The notes: a model not told the origin generated them from the sequence alone. A DNA stretch of 64,000 nt from Aureimonas altamirensis (GCF_001463885.1 NZ_BBWQ01000011.1:1-64000); one strand, 5' to 3'; positions 1 to 10,755 are shown, numbered from the stretch's first letter. Numbers and translations are program-made.

Positions 1-13
1 CGCCCGGGCCCTG

Positions 14-862
14 TCATGCGAGCGAGCCCGTCACGTATTGCGCCTGCAGGCGCCGCCGCGTCAGCTCTTCGGCCAGGGCCGGCATATCGGCCTGGAAGGG
101 CGCGAGATCCTGCTCGTGGATGCCTTTTTCCACCAGGAGCGCGTCGCCGCCATAGGCGTTCGCGCCGCGAATATCGGTGTAGAGCCCGTCGCCGATGCAC
201 AGAAGACGCCCGCCCGCCAGTTCCGCCGCGCGGGCCGCGACTTCGTAGATCGGGCGGTGCGGCTTGCCGGCCAGGTGCACCGTTCCGCCGAGCTTCTCGT
301 ACTCGGCGGCAAGGGCGCCGGCACAATAGATCAGGCGCGGGCCGCGATGCACGACGATGTCGGGGTTGGCGCAGATCATCGGCAGATTGCGTGCGGCAAG
401 CCGCGCCAGCATGTCGGCGTAGTCGGCCGGTGTTTCCACCTCGTCGTCGAACAGGCCCGTCACCACGACGGCCTCCGCCTCCGGCTCCGGCACCAGCTGC
501 ACGTCAAGGCCTGCATAAAGGTCCAGGTCCCGCTGGGCGCCGATATGGAAGATGGTGTTCGGCCCCTCGTCGATCAGCGCCCGCGTGGCATCGCCCGAGG
601 TGACGATCGTATCATAGGCATCCCGCGTGACGTGCAATGCGTCGAGCTGCGCGCGCACCCCCTCGCCCGGCCTTGGCGAATTCGTCAGAAGCACGACGCG
701 GCAGCCCGCACGCCTGGCATCCAGAAGGGCTGCCTCCGCCTGCGGCGACTTCACCTCGCCATCGTGGACGACACCCCACACATCGCAGAAGATGACATCG
801 TAGGAACCGGCGATCGTCGACAGCCGGTCGATTCTCCTGGGGATCATCGGTCCCGAATCCAT
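14..862 (-). CDS. HAD superfamily class IIA hydrolase (TIGR01459-like)
   Basis: 282-aa cytoplasmic HAD phosphatase-like protein. The nucleophile motif FCDVWGVVHDG lies at residues 25-35 (Asp27), a LTNSPRP motif II near residue 58, and the C-terminal metal motif IGDGLYTDIRGAN follows GKPHRPIY. This is the usual order of the class IIA family (NagD-like), and the length is typical. The reading frame is open for 59 codons upstream, but I chose the ATG at 862 because AGGA sits 6-7 bases before it and an inverted repeat (884-905) occupies the region upstream. The ATG at 847 is an alternative. The substrate is unknown. The gene is divergent from groESL. Confidence 0.85.
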   Translation of the reverse strand: MDSGPMIPRRIDRLSTIAGSYDVIFCDVWGVVHDGEVKSPQAEAALLDARRAGCRVVLLTNSPRPGEGVRAQLDALHVTRDAYDTIVTSGDATRALIDEGPNTIFHIGAQRDLDLYAGLDVQLVPEPEAEAVVVTGLFDDEVETPADYADMLARLAARNLPMICANPDIVVHRGPRLIYCAGALAAEYEKLGGTVHLAGKPHRPIYEVAARAAELAGGRLLCIGDGLYTDIRGANAYGGDALLVEKGIHEQDLAPFQADMPALAEELTRRRLQAQYVTGSLA

Positions 863-883
863 TCCGCATCCTGTTTCAGCAAT

Positions 884-905
884 GCCGGCATGCCTATATG
901 CCGGC
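884..905. promoter_or_regulatory. Perfect inverted repeat upstream of the HAD gene
   Basis: The sequence shows GCCGGCAT-N6-ATGCCGGC, two perfect 8-bp arms, 22 bp upstream of the chosen start of the HAD hydrolase. It could be an operator or a 5' untranslated hairpin of the minus-strand transcript. No function can be assigned from sequence alone. Confidence 0.4.
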
Positions 906-1031
906 CGATGGGTGATGGCGTACGTTTCCGATCCCGCCGCGTCAACCTCGGCGCGAACCCCTAGGGGCCGATCTTGCGGCAGCGCAGCACGGACGATCGC
1001 AAAAATTCTTGGTCCGGGCCGACAGCCATTC

Positions 1032-1061
1032 CTTGACAATCGAGCCGCCCCGCACCTATCT
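1032..1061 (+). promoter_or_regulatory. groESL promoter, sigma-70/sigma-32 like
   Basis: A -35 element CTTGACA (1032-1038) is followed 17 bp later by CCTATCT (1055-1061). This resembles the alphaproteobacterial RpoH promoter pattern (CTTGAC / CCTAT) and also fits sigma-70. A CIRCE element begins 8 bp downstream, so the same promoter would be both heat-induced and HrcA-repressed. Confidence 0.65.
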
Positions 1062-1069
1062 CGTCGCCG

Positions 1070-1096
1070 TTAGCACTCTCCAGCGGTGAGTGCCAA
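1070..1096 (+). promoter_or_regulatory. CIRCE element (HrcA operator)
   Basis: TTAGCACTC-N9-GAGTGCCAA matches the CIRCE consensus TTAGCACTC-N9-GAGTGCTAA with a single mismatch in the right arm. It lies between the promoter and groES, the standard position for HrcA repression of groESL. The hrcA gene itself is not in this window. Confidence 0.95.
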
Positions 1097-1158
1097 TCCA
1101 TCCGGGCCGGAATGCCGAAGGGTTTCGGCCCGCCCCATTTAAGTGAAGGTTCGACGAT

Positions 1159-1455
1159 ATGGCTAACGTGAACTTCCGTCCTCTGCATGACCGCGTCGTC
1201 GTGCGCCGCGTGGAGTCCGAGAACAAGACCGCCGGTGGCATCATCATCCCCGACTCGGCCAAGGAAAAGCCCCAGGAAGGCGAAGTCATCGCCGTTGGCG
1301 CCGGTGCGCGCGACGAAGCGGGCAAGGTCGTTGCGCCGGACGTCAAGGCCGGTGACCGGGTCCTGTTCGGCAAGTGGTCGGGCACCGAGATCAAGATCGG
1401 CGGCGAAGACCTGCTCATCATGAAGGAATCCGACATCCTCGGGATCGTCGGCTAA
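1159..1455 (+). CDS. groES: Co-chaperonin GroES
   Basis: 98-aa co-chaperonin that caps the GroEL folding chamber. The N-terminal [14 protein letters not shown] and the mobile-loop stretch [19 protein letters not shown] are diagnostic, and the length is the usual one. The gene is first in a two-gene operon, 73 bp before groEL, preceded by promoter and CIRCE. GAAGG 7-8 bp upstream supports the ATG. Confidence 0.98.
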   Translation: MANVNFRPLHDRVVVRRVESENKTAGGIIIPDSAKEKPQEGEVIAVGAGARDEAGKVVAPDVKAGDRVLFGKWSGTEIKIGGEDLLIMKESDILGIVG

Positions 1456-1504
1456 CCCTTCCGGCATCGCATTTCCCAGACAATCTGAAACGGCGCGGCC
1501 TTGA

Positions 1505-3166
<1,662 letters not shown>

Positions 3167-3189
3167 GTCCAGCCTTCCACCGAAACGAC

Positions 3190-3221
3190 AGAGGGGTCCG
3201 GCCAGCCGGGCCTCTTTTTTG
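3190..3221 (+). terminator. groESL intrinsic terminator
   Basis: GAGG-GGT-CCGGC-CA-GCCGG-G-CCTC forms a strong GC hairpin followed directly by a run of six T residues, 24 bp after the groEL stop codon. Confidence 0.85.
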
Positions 3222-3262
3222 TGTCGATTGGTGCAAGATGACTAATTTGTAATCTGTAGGCC

Positions 3263-3287
3263 GGAACAGGTTTCCGGTTCCTCCGTT
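3263..3287 (+). promoter_or_regulatory. EcfG-type general stress promoter of csbD
   Basis: GGAAC (3263-3267), a 16-bp spacer and CGTT (3284-3287) match exactly the consensus for the alphaproteobacterial general-stress sigma factor EcfG/RpoE2. It lies 48 bp upstream of the CsbD-family ATG, in the right orientation, for a gene family often tied to stress. Confidence 0.8.
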
Positions 3288-3334
3288 TCTAATCCGAAAT
3301 CCGGCGCTCCGCCGGAAGCAAACAGGAGTGACAG

Positions 3335-3520
3335 ATGGTCGACAAGAACGAAGTCAAGGGCGGCGCCAAGGAATTGGCCGGCAAGGTCAAGGAAGCCGCG
3401 GGCAAGGCCGTCGGAAACGATCGCCTGCAGGCCGAAGGCCTTGCAGACCAGGCTGAGGGCAAGACCCAGAAGAATTACGGCAAGGTCAAGGATGCGGTGA
3501 AGGATCAGGTCGGGCGCTGA
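3335..3520 (+). CDS. CsbD family stress protein
   Basis: 61-aa, highly charged, Lys/Ala/Gly-rich protein with the CsbD pattern [21 protein letters not shown] and a repeated [25 protein letters not shown]. CsbD proteins are small stress-induced proteins of unknown molecular role. CAGGAG 8 bp upstream of the ATG gives a good ribosome site. The EcfG-type promoter upstream and the terminator downstream suggest a single-gene transcript in the general stress regulon. Confidence 0.92.
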   Translation: MVDKNEVKGGAKELAGKVKEAAGKAVGNDRLQAEGLADQAEGKTQKNYGKVKDAVKDQVGR

Positions 3521-3543
3521 CCGCCTTCCCGCCTATTCTGCCA

Positions 3544-3574
3544 GGCCGTCACGCACCCGCGTGGCGGCCTTTTT
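3544..3574 (+). terminator. csbD intrinsic terminator
   Basis: GGCCGTCACGC-ACCC-GCGTGGCGGCC forms a near-perfect hairpin followed by TTTTT, 24 bp after the csbD stop. Confidence 0.85.
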
Positions 3575-3691
3575 CGTTGCTGTCTCTTCAAACGATTTTA
3601 CCGCCGCAACGCAACAATCGTGCCTCGACTAGCGCGGCCTCATGGCGCATACCCTTCCCACAATTCATGAAACCTTCGGGAGCCAAGGGTA

Positions 3692-5086
3692 ATGACGAAG
3701 ACGCGGCGCGAAACCGATTCCATCGGAGCCATAGAGGTAGCGACCGACCGCTACTGGGGCGCTCAGACGGAGCGCTCGCTCAATAATTTCCGGATCGGCA
3801 CCGACCGTCAGCCCCTGCCGCTCATTCATGCGCTCGCGACCGTCAAGAAGGCCGCGGCACGCGTCAACGCCGATATGGGCAAGCTCGACGGCACCCTCGC
3901 CGACGCCATCGTCAAGGCGGCCGATGAGGTCATCTCCGGCAAGCTGGACGATCATTTTCCGCTCGTCGTCTATCAGACCGGCTCCGGCACGCAGACGAAC
4001 ATGAACGTCAACGAGGTCATCTCCAACCGCGCCATCGAAATGATGGGCGGGGAGCTCGGCTCGAAAAAGCCCGTCCACCCGAACGATCACGTCAATATGG
4101 GGCAGTCCTCCAACGACGTGTTCCCGACGGCGATGCACGTTGCCGTCGTCGTCGAAGCCACCAACCGCATCCTGCCTGCCATCGACGCGCTGCACGATGC
4201 GCTCGACAGGAAGGCGAAAGAGTTCGCCGACATCATCAAGATCGGTCGCACGCACACCCAGGATGCGACGCCGATCACGCTGGGACAGGAGTTTTCCGGC
4301 TACGCCGCCGCGCTTTCGCTTTCGCGCCGCCGCGTCGAGCAGGCGATGGAGGGCGTCTACGCCCTTGCGCAGGGCGGCACGGCCGTCGGCACGGGCCTCA
4401 ACTCGCCGGTCGGATTCGACGTCAAGATCGCCGCAGAAATCGCGCGGCTGACCGGACTGCCGTTCCGCACCGCCGACAACAAGTTCGAGGCGCTGGCCTC
4501 GCACGGCGCACTCGCCTTCTTCCATGGCGCGCTCAATGCCCTGGCGACAGACCTGTTCAAGATCGCCAACGATATCCGCTTTCTCGGTTCGGGTCCGCGC
4601 TCCGGTCTCGGCGAGTTGTCGTTGCCTGAAAACGAGCCCGGCTCGTCGATCATGCCCGGCAAGGTCAACCCGACGCAGGCCGAGGCGCTGACCATGGTCG
4701 CGACCGAGGTCTTCGGCCATGAGACGACCGTCACCGTGGCGTCCAGCCAGGGCCACTTCGAGTTGAACGTCTTCAAGCCGGTCATCGCCAACGCCGTCCT
4801 GTCTTCGATCCGGCTTCTGGCCGATGGCATGGATTCCTTCCGCGAACACTGCGTGGACGGCATCAAGGCCAACACGGATCGCATCAAGGCTTTGATGGAG
4901 CAGAGCCTGATGCTGGTGACGGCCCTTGCGCCCACGATCGGCTACGACAATGCCGCCGGCATTGCCAAGACGGCGCACAAGAAGGGCACGACGCTGCGCG
5001 AAGAGGCGATCGCCTCCGGCCACGTCACGGCAGAGGAATACGACCGCATCGTCGATCCCGCCGCCATGACACGCCCTGGCGAATAA
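3692..5086 (+). CDS. fumC: Fumarate hydratase class II
   Basis: 464-aa fumarase that interconverts fumarate and L-malate in the TCA cycle as an iron-free homotetramer. The superfamily signature [11 protein letters not shown] is at residues 317-327. The active-site stretches [14 protein letters not shown] (96-109), [13 protein letters not shown] (133-145) and [12 protein letters not shown] (183-194, His188) are intact. Length equals that of known FumC. The ATG follows GGGAGCCAAGGG. The gene is monocistronic, between the csbD terminator and a GC hairpin. Confidence 0.97.
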   Translation: MTKTRRETDSIGAIEVATDRYWGAQTERSLNNFRIGTDRQPLPLIHALATVKKAAARVNADMGKLDGTLADAIVKAADEVISGKLDDHFPLVVYQTGSGTQTNMNVNEVISNRAIEMMGGELGSKKPVHPNDHVNMGQSSNDVFPTAMHVAVVVEATNRILPAIDALHDALDRKAKEFADIIKIGRTHTQDATPITLGQEFSGYAAALSLSRRRVEQAMEGVYALAQGGTAVGTGLNSPVGFDVKIAAEIARLTGLPFRTADNKFEALASHGALAFFHGALNALATDLFKIANDIRFLGSGPRSGLGELSLPENEPGSSIMPGKVNPTQAEALTMVATEVFGHETTVTVASSQGHFELNVFKPVIANAVLSSIRLLADGMDSFREHCVDGIKANTDRIKALMEQSLMLVTALAPTIGYDNAAGIAKTAHKKGTTLREEAIASGHVTAEEYDRIVDPAAMTRPGE

Positions 5087-5098
5087 ACACTGCACCGG

Positions 5099-5116
5099 GG
5101 GGCGCCTTGGCGCCCC
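5099..5116 (+). terminator. GC hairpin after fumC
   Basis: GGGGCGCC-TT-GGCGCCCC lies 12 bp after the fumC stop. The stem is strong but no T-run follows (TCGTCC), so it may only be a pausing or 3'-stabilising hairpin. Confidence 0.4.
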
Positions 5117-5224
5117 TCGTCCCGCTCTGCCGGCGATGTCGCTTGAGCGATCAAGCACTTTACGTTGCCCGCAAGTTGCTGCACCCTCACCCTTGTATTG
5201 CGGGCCAAATGGGGGGACAGCCGC

Positions 5225-5596
5225 ATGAACACCACCGTATTGTTGATCGGGCGCATTCTGCTCGGCCTCATCTTCGTGCCGGCCGGCTTCGGCAAGCTGA
5301 TGGGCGCGGCAGGCTTTGCCGGCTATCTCGGCAGTCTCGGCGTCCCGGCGCCGCTGGCCATGGCCTACATCGTCGGCCTGTTTGAGCTGGTGTTCGGCCT
5401 CATGGTCATCGTCGGTTTCCAGACCCGCATCGCGGCATGGCTGCTGGCGGCTTTCTGCATCGTCACGGCCTTCATCGGCCACTGGGGCGATTCCAGCGCC
5501 ATCCTGAAAAACTTCGCGCTGGCCGGCGGCTTCCTGTACCTGGCGACGTTCGGCGCCTACGCACCGTCCATCGACAAGGAAACGAACCGGCTCTAG
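5225..5596 (+). CDS. DoxX family membrane protein
   Basis: 123-aa inner-membrane protein with four hydrophobic segments (about residues 5-25, 40-62, 66-88 and 95-112). It shows the DoxX pattern LLIGRILLGLIFVPAGFGKLMG at the start. DoxX proteins are linked to quinone, thiol or detoxification functions, but no reaction can be stated here. I chose the ATG at 5225 because GGGGGGACAG lies just upstream; the frame is open 20 codons further. The 3' end abuts the first copy of the duplicated hisG-tail region. Confidence 0.85.
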   Translation: MNTTVLLIGRILLGLIFVPAGFGKLMGAAGFAGYLGSLGVPAPLAMAYIVGLFELVFGLMVIVGFQTRIAAWLLAAFCIVTAFIGHWGDSSAILKNFALAGGFLYLATFGAYAPSIDKETNRL

Positions 5597-5907
5597 CGCA
5601 CGGGCAGATCGCAATCCGGCGTTGTTGGACGGGCCTGCAGGGGCGCGTCTATACGCGTCCTGTTGGAGGGCGCGGTGAGAAGCAATGGTTTTGCCGTTGA
5701 CGATCACGCTTGAGATAGAAAAGACCCGGAGCGGTTGGCGTATCCGGCTCCGGGTTCATTTCACGATGCTCTAAGCGAAACGAGGTCGGGTGTTACAGTA
5801 TCCGACCTCACTTCCTGAACATAGGGCCTTACGAAAACCAGTTCAACCAACCAGACGGCGCACCACCCGTCGAAGCGCGTAAGCACGTCGTCGACAGGCG
5901 AGAGACA
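5588..5907. repeat. Repeat copy A: diverged duplicate of the hisG 3' end and terminator region
   Basis: This 320-bp block matches the next block (5908 to about 6296) along its whole length, apart from an 83-bp segment present only in the second copy. Shared stretches include CAGATCGCAATC, TGTTGGACGGGCCTGCAGGG and GACGATCACGCTTGAGATAG. It holds two hairpins: ACCCGGAGC/GCTCCGGGT at 5724-5755 and GAGGTCGG/CCGACCTC at 5782-5809. Its right end (5865-5894), read on the minus strand, encodes VDDVLTRFDG, a copy of the last residues of HisG without the stop. Open frames here have no family resemblance and I do not call genes. Confidence 0.85.
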
Positions 5908-6296
5908 CGGCTCTGGCGCTCGGACAGATCGCAATCAGGCGTTGTTGGACGGGCCTGCAGGGGCGCGTCTATACGCGTCCTGTTGGAGGGCGCAGCAGCA
6001 GACGCCGCGCCAGCCCGGCGCCGACCGCGGAGGATAAGCCACCGCGGCTGTGGCAGCAGGCTTGCCCTCGAACAGCAGTGAGAAGCAATGGTTTCGCCGT
6101 TGACGATCACGCTTGAGATAGAAAAACCCGGAGCGGTTGGCGTATCCGGCTCCGGGTGCAGTTCTGGTATCATTAAGTGAAACGGGGTCGGGTGTGACAG
6201 CACCCGGCCTCACTCCTTGTGTATAAGGCCTAGCGAAGACCAATTCAACCAACCAGACGGCGCAATCACCCGTCGAAGCGCGCGAGCACGTCGTCG
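5908..6296. repeat. Repeat copy B: native hisG 3' end and downstream region
   Basis: Second, longer copy of the block above. It starts at CGGCTCTGGCGC (5908), carries an extra 83 bp (about 5996-6078), and ends inside hisG (stop at 6266). Because it is contiguous with intact hisG, it is the ancestral copy and the 5588-5907 block the partial duplicate. The two copies differ by scattered substitutions, so the event is not recent. Confidence 0.85.
6121..6157 (-). terminator. Intrinsic terminator of the hisS-hisZ-hisG operon
   Basis: Read on the minus strand, ACCCGGAGC-N14-GCTCCGGGT forms a 9-bp perfect stem followed by TTTTTC. It lies about 110 bp past the hisG stop, in the orientation of the his operon. 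A copy with an interrupted T-run (TCTTTTC) exists in repeat copy A. Confidence 0.75.
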
Positions 6297-6961
6297 ATGG
6301 TCGCCTGGTCCTCGCGCGTCACATCGGCGACAGTTGCCCTTGCCAGGCAGGCCTGTGACGACAGGATAAGCCCGTCGGACAGGACGCGCAGCCGGTTGGC
6401 GGTCAATGTCGAGCCGGTCGAGGTGATGTCCACGATGATATCGGCGGAACCGGCTGCCGGAGCCCCTTCCGTCGCGCCCAGGCTCTCGACGATCCGGTAG
6501 GTCTGGATGCCGTGATTGCGCGTGAAGAAGCTTTGCGTCAGACGCCAGTACTTGGTGGCGATCCGCATGCGGTGGCCGTGCACCGCGCGGAAGCCACCGG
6601 CCACATCGTTCAGGTCTTCCATGGTGGATACGTCCACCCAGCTATCCGGAACGGCCACGACCACGTCGGCATGGCCGAAGCCCAGCCGGGCGACGATGGA
6701 CAGGCGATCGCCGAAATCGGGCAGCGTCTCGCGCAGCAGGTCTTCTCCCGTCACGCCGAAATGGATCGCGCCGTCGCGCAGTTCCCGCGCGATCTCGGAT
6801 GCTGAAAGAAGGATGACCTCCAGCCCGTCGCATCCCTCCACACGCGTGCGGTAGGACCGTGCATCCTCGCCCGGCCGAACGAAGATCCGCCTGGCAGCCA
6901 GCGCCTCGATCGTCAGATCCTTGAGCCGCCCCTTGGACGGAATCGCGAGGGTGACGCTCAT
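6266..6961 (-). CDS. hisG: ATP phosphoribosyltransferase catalytic subunit, short form
   Basis: 231-aa enzyme that condenses ATP with PRPP in the first step of histidine synthesis. The N-terminus [13 protein letters not shown] and the PRPP-binding stretch [18 protein letters not shown] are diagnostic. It lacks the C-terminal regulatory domain of long HisG, so it is the short form that needs HisZ, which is encoded immediately upstream. The ATG at 6961 overlaps the hisZ stop by 4 bp (ATGA). The last ten codons are duplicated downstream in the repeat at 5865-5894. Confidence 0.96.
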   Translation of the reverse strand: MSVTLAIPSKGRLKDLTIEALAARRIFVRPGEDARSYRTRVEGCDGLEVILLSASEIARELRDGAIHFGVTGEDLLRETLPDFGDRLSIVARLGFGHADVVVAVPDSWVDVSTMEDLNDVAGGFRAVHGHRMRIATKYWRLTQSFFTRNHGIQTYRIVESLGATEGAPAAGSADIIVDITSTGSTLTANRLRVLSDGLILSSQACLARATVADVTREDQATIDDVLARFDG

Positions 6962-8094
6962 GCCCGCACCCCCGATGCAATCGACGCCATCCGGCCCGGC
7001 CACAGCGCAAAGCCCACGGCCGGGATCGTCTCCCGCGCGCCGAGATAGGAGACCAGCCTGTCGTACCGGCCTCCGCCGACCAGCGGCCCGTCCTGCCCCT
7101 TGGCGGATACCTCGAAGACCATTCCGGTATAGTAATCCAGAGCGCGCCCGAAGGCTGCGCGGTAACGCAGCCCGGCCAGGTCCACGCCGGCGCGGGCCAG
7201 GGCTTCCCCACGCGCCTTGAAGGCGCCGAGGGAGTGCCCGAGATCGGTTCCGCTTTCCCGGCAGAGCATTTCCAAAGCGTCGACGCTGCGATCCAGCGGA
7301 CAATCGATGGACAGAAAGGCGCGCAGACGCTCGAGCACCGTGCGGTCCAGCCGGGTTTCCGCAACGGCAACCTTTTCGATCAGACGTCCGGCGATCTCGG
7401 CCGGGGTGCGCCCCCTGTGAAGGGGCAGACCGCCCTCTTCCATCCTGTCACGGATATTGTCCGACAGCTTTGCCAGATCGCGGGCCAGCGCCAGCTCGTA
7501 GAGCTCCGGCGACAGACTGTCGATGGACGCGCGGCTACCGCCGGTGGCAAGCGATTCCAGTGCCTGGCGCAGCAGCGTATCGTGCCCGAAGGTGCGGATA
7601 AGCCGGCGCTGCCAGCCGGACGGCAGGCCGAGCGACGACAGGAACTGTTCGAAAAGGGCCTGGTCCCCGACCGTGGTTTCCACAATCGTCAGGTCGATGC
7701 CGCAATCGGCCAGAACGCCGAGCGCATCGGCGATCGTACGGCCATCGGCGGCGGCGCGGTCGGCATCGCCGAGATCCTCGATCCCGGCCTGCGGATACTC
7801 CGACGGACCGTCGCCGCTCTGGCGGAAGATCGTTCCGCAATAGGCATAGCGGCGCGGCAGGCCGGCCCCTTGGGCGATATGCGCCAGGCAGACCGGAATG
7901 GTGAAGTCGGGGCGAAGGCAAAGCCCGCGCCCATCCTCGCCCTTGGTCAGGAAGATGCGCCGACGCAGCGCCTCACCGGCCGTATCCAGATACGGGTCGG
8001 AGGGCTGCAGGATCGGCACGTCCATCATCACGGCGCCACGCTGCACGAACTGCGTCGGCAGCGACCGCTCCAGTGCTGCGAGCGCCGTGCTCAT
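6958..8094 (-). CDS. hisZ: ATP phosphoribosyltransferase regulatory subunit
   Basis: 378-aa HisRS-like paralogue without aminoacylation activity, which forms a hetero-octamer with short HisG and confers histidine feedback. It has the class II synthetase fold signs ([36 protein letters not shown]) but is shorter than HisRS and lacks its anticodon domain. It overlaps hisS by 4 bp upstream and hisG by 4 bp downstream, so the three genes form one translationally coupled operon. Confidence 0.94.
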   Translation of the reverse strand: MSTALAALERSLPTQFVQRGAVMMDVPILQPSDPYLDTAGEALRRRIFLTKGEDGRGLCLRPDFTIPVCLAHIAQGAGLPRRYAYCGTIFRQSGDGPSEYPQAGIEDLGDADRAAADGRTIADALGVLADCGIDLTIVETTVGDQALFEQFLSSLGLPSGWQRRLIRTFGHDTLLRQALESLATGGSRASIDSLSPELYELALARDLAKLSDNIRDRMEEGGLPLHRGRTPAEIAGRLIEKVAVAETRLDRTVLERLRAFLSIDCPLDRSVDALEMLCRESGTDLGHSLGAFKARGEALARAGVDLAGLRYRAAFGRALDYYTGMVFEVSAKGQDGPLVGGGRYDRLVSYLGARETIPAVGFALWPGRMASIASGVRA

Positions 8095-9614
8095 TCCCCG
8101 CGATCCGCCGCCTGCTCGGCCAGCATACGGCGGACGGTGTCCACCAGTTCGGCCTCGGGCACGGTCACCTGCGCCGGCCGGGCAGCCCGCCAGGTGGCAT
8201 TGTCCTCGATCTCGGCAGAAAGACGCTTGCCCTCGATCAGATCCTTGATCTGCACGACGCCGGACGCCTTTTCATCGCCGCCCTGAATGATCGCAAGCGG
8301 GGCGGAGCGGCGGTCCGCATATTGAAGCTGCTTGCCGAACTGCTTCGGATTTCCCTGGAATACCTCGACCGGCACGACAGGCTGGCCCGGGCCGTTCAGC
8401 CCCGCACGCAGCAGGCCGGCCAGGCGCTGATAATCCGCCATCCTGTCGCGGTCCATCACGGTGACGACGACCGGTCCGGGACGCTCGGCCACACCGAGGC
8501 GGCCGAGATTCTTCAAGGCCGTCATGAGGCGGGAAACGCCGATGGAAAAACCCGTCGCCGGAACGGGCTGGCTCATGAAGCGGGCGACGAGCCCGTCATA
8601 GCGGCCGCCACCGCCCACCGACCCGAACTGGACCTTCTGGCCCTTCTCGTTGGTGACGTCGAACAGGAGCTCGGCCTCGAACACGGGCCCGGTATAATAT
8701 TCCAGGCCGCGCACGACGGACGGGTCTATCGACACCCGGTCGTCGCCATAGCCCGCGGCCTCGGCCAGCGAACGGATGGTTTCCAGCTCGTCAAGCCCAT
8801 CCACGACGCGCTCATTGTCGCCGAAGGCGTCCCGCACACCTGCGATGCGGGCGGCCCCGCCTGCGTCGGCGAAGGAAAAGATCGATAGAACACGCTCGAT
8901 CGCCGATGCGTCGAGCTCCGCCCCCTTGGTGAAATCGCCCTTGCCGCCACCGTCGTCGAGGCGGCCGGCACCCAGAAGCTGGCGCACGCCGTCCACACCG
9001 AATTTGTCGAACTTGTCGAGCGCGCGCAGCACGGTCAGCCGACGGGCTCCGTCGCCGCCAAGGCCGATGGCATCCAGGATGCCGTCCAGGACCTTGCGAT
9101 TGTTGACGCGGATCACATACTGGCCGCGCGCGATGCCCAGCGCTTCCATCGTGTCGGACATCATCATCGCCATTTCCGCATCGGCCGATACGGATGGCGC
9201 GCCGACGATATCGGCATCGAACTGCATGAACTGCCGGAAACGGCCCGGCCCGGCCTTTTCGTTGCGGAACACGTAGCCGGCGCGATAGCTGCGATAGGGC
9301 TTCGGCAGATCCTCGAAATTCTCGGCCACGTAGCGGGCGAGAGGCGCGGTCAGGTCGTAGCGGAGCGACAGCCACTCCTCGTCGTCGTCCTGCAGCGAGA
9401 AGACGCCTTCGTTGGGCCGGTCGCTATCCGGCAGGAACTTGCCCAGCGCATCGGTGTATTCGAAGAATGGAGTCTCCACCGGCTCGAATCCATAACGCTC
9501 ATACACGTCGCGGATCGTGGCAAGCATTGCGTCCTGCGCACGCAGGTCGCTGGCGCTGCGGTCGACGAAGCCGCGCGGCTGGCGCGCCTTCACCCGGTTC
9601 TGCTTGGCGGACAT
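8091..9614 (-). CDS. hisS: Histidyl-tRNA synthetase
   Basis: 507-aa class II aminoacyl-tRNA synthetase that charges tRNA-His. Motif 2 ([18 protein letters not shown]), the HisA region [15 protein letters not shown] and motif 3 with [14 protein letters not shown] are clear. The C-terminal part fits the anticodon-binding domain. Length is at the long end for the family. It is the first gene of the hisS-hisZ-hisG operon and begins with [16 protein letters not shown]. Confidence 0.97.
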   Translation of the reverse strand: MSAKQNRVKARQPRGFVDRSASDLRAQDAMLATIRDVYERYGFEPVETPFFEYTDALGKFLPDSDRPNEGVFSLQDDDEEWLSLRYDLTAPLARYVAENFEDLPKPYRSYRAGYVFRNEKAGPGRFRQFMQFDADIVGAPSVSADAEMAMMMSDTMEALGIARGQYVIRVNNRKVLDGILDAIGLGGDGARRLTVLRALDKFDKFGVDGVRQLLGAGRLDDGGGKGDFTKGAELDASAIERVLSIFSFADAGGAARIAGVRDAFGDNERVVDGLDELETIRSLAEAAGYGDDRVSIDPSVVRGLEYYTGPVFEAELLFDVTNEKGQKVQFGSVGGGGRYDGLVARFMSQPVPATGFSIGVSRLMTALKNLGRLGVAERPGPVVVTVMDRDRMADYQRLAGLLRAGLNGPGQPVVPVEVFQGNPKQFGKQLQYADRRSAPLAIIQGGDEKASGVVQIKDLIEGKRLSAEIEDNATWRAARPAQVTVPEAELVDTVRRMLAEQAADRGE

Positions 9615-9638
9615 CGGTCTTAGGCCTCGGCATATAAG

Positions 9639-9652
9639 TCAGTTTTGACTGA
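9639..9652. promoter_or_regulatory. Short palindrome upstream of hisS
   Basis: TCAGT-TTTG-ACTGA lies 25 bp upstream of the hisS start, next to TTATAT on the minus strand that could serve as a -10 element. It could be an operator or part of the leader. No regulator can be named. Confidence 0.3.
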
Positions 9653-9723
9653 TAGGCCGGGGTCTACTGGATCGGACCTGACAGCACAAGAAGCGCGCCG
9701 CCCCCACGGGATAAGGTTATGCC

Positions 9724-10026
9724 CTAGCCGCAGGCCGCCCGCACGATCTTACCGGTTCGCGGGTCTGTCTCGACCGTCACCCGGTTCTGGCGATAGTCCA
9801 TCGTCACACCCTGGCCCGGCGCGATCTGCCGCACGATGCTCGCCCCCGTCCTTTGCATGGCCTCGTCATCGGTCAGCCGGTCCATGCCCACCAGCGCCGC
9901 GGCCGCATCGGGCCGGCACATTGCCTGTGGCGCGCCGTCACTCCCCGCTCCGGTGCCGGTCTGGCAGGCGGCAAGCGAAGCTGCGGCAAGCGTCAGCGCA
10001 AGGGCGGTTACCCGTTTCGTCGTCAT
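9724..10026 (-). CDS. Lipoprotein with peptidase inhibitor I78 domain
   Basis: 100-aa secreted lipoprotein. The signal peptide ends in SLAAC (Cys21 as lipidation site), followed by a low-complexity linker. The I78 pattern then runs to the end: CRPDAAAALVGMDRLTD, VRQIAPGQGVTMDYR, NRVTVETDPRTGKIVRAACG. I78 proteins are small elastase/subtilisin-type protease inhibitors in some organisms; the target here is unknown. Monocistronic. Confidence 0.82.
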   Translation of the reverse strand: MTTKRVTALALTLAAASLAACQTGTGAGSDGAPQAMCRPDAAAALVGMDRLTDDEAMQRTGASIVRQIAPGQGVTMDYRQNRVTVETDPRTGKIVRAACG

Positions 10027-10101
10027 CGGATGATCGATCCCGTCTCTGTTGGCTCCGACACATGTAAGCGGACACCGCCGCTCGTCCAGCCGCGCTTGCG
10101 G

Positions 10102-10755
10102 TCAGCGCGGACGGACGAAGGCGGTGCGCTCGGCCTCGCAGGCGGCACGGCAGCAGCACCCTTCGATGTGGTCGTTGACGAACCCCATCGATTGCATGAA
10201 CGCGTAGCACGTCGTCGGTCCGACGAAGTTGAAGCCGCGCTTGCGCAGGGCGCTCGACATCGCCTTCGAGGCGGGCGTAACGGCATTGTTGCGCAGCCAG
10301 TCCAGCGTCATGACAGACGGCCTGTCCGATGCCGGCGGCTCGAAGGCCCAGAGAAACGCCGCCAGCGACCTGCCCTCTTCCTGCCGCAGGCGGATGACCG
10401 CGCGCGCATTGGCAATTGTCGCCTGGATCTTGCCCCGGTGGCGGATGATGCGCGGGTCCTGCACGATGCGGTCGACATCGGCCGGGGTGAAAGCCGCCAC
10501 GCGCTCCACGTCGAAGCCCTCGAACAGCTCGCGGAAGGCATCACGCTTGCGCAGCACGGTGATCCACGAAAGGCCGGCCTGGAACCCTTCGAGGCACAGC
10601 TTTTCATAAAGGGCGGTGTCGCTGCCCACCGGACGGCCCCATTCGCGGTCGTGGTAAGCCTCGTATTCCGGCAAACCCGCCTGCCAGAAACAGCGGGCCT
10701 TGCCATCTGCCGAGAGGACCAGCCCGTCCGCAAGCCTGTTCGAATCGTCGCTCAT
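10102..10755 (-). CDS. tag: DNA-3-methyladenine glycosylase I
   Basis: 217-aa base-excision repair enzyme that removes 3-methyladenine. Cys22 and His35 followed by EWG match the N-terminal zinc and active-site pattern of Tag (RCFWQAG...AYHDREWG). The C-terminal NDHIEGCCC provides the other zinc ligands. The helical core SWITVLRKRDAFR and NFVGPTTCYAFMQ also fits. The ATG at 10755 is chosen because homology starts soon after; upstream ATGs exist at 10776 and 10815. Confidence 0.93.
   Translation of the reverse strand: MSDDSNRLADGLVLSADGKARCFWQAGLPEYEAYHDREWGRPVGSDTALYEKLCLEGFQAGLSWITVLRKRDAFRELFEGFDVERVAAFTPADVDRIVQDPRIIRHRGKIQATIANARAVIRLRQEEGRSLAAFLWAFEPPASDRPSVMTLDWLRNNAVTPASKAMSSALRKRGFNFVGPTTCYAFMQSMGFVNDHIEGCCCRAACEAERTAFVRPR

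Noticed and set aside
3665-5707. 680-aa open frame on the minus strand opposite fumC
   Set aside because: It is an antisense shadow in GC-rich DNA; fumC on the plus strand has complete family signatures, and the minus frame has no recognisable domain.
5829-6252. Two overlapping minus-strand frames of 124 and 105 aa in the repeat region
   Set aside because: They lie in the duplicated hisG-tail/terminator region, include hairpins and have no ribosome site. They are more likely non-coding repeat sequence.
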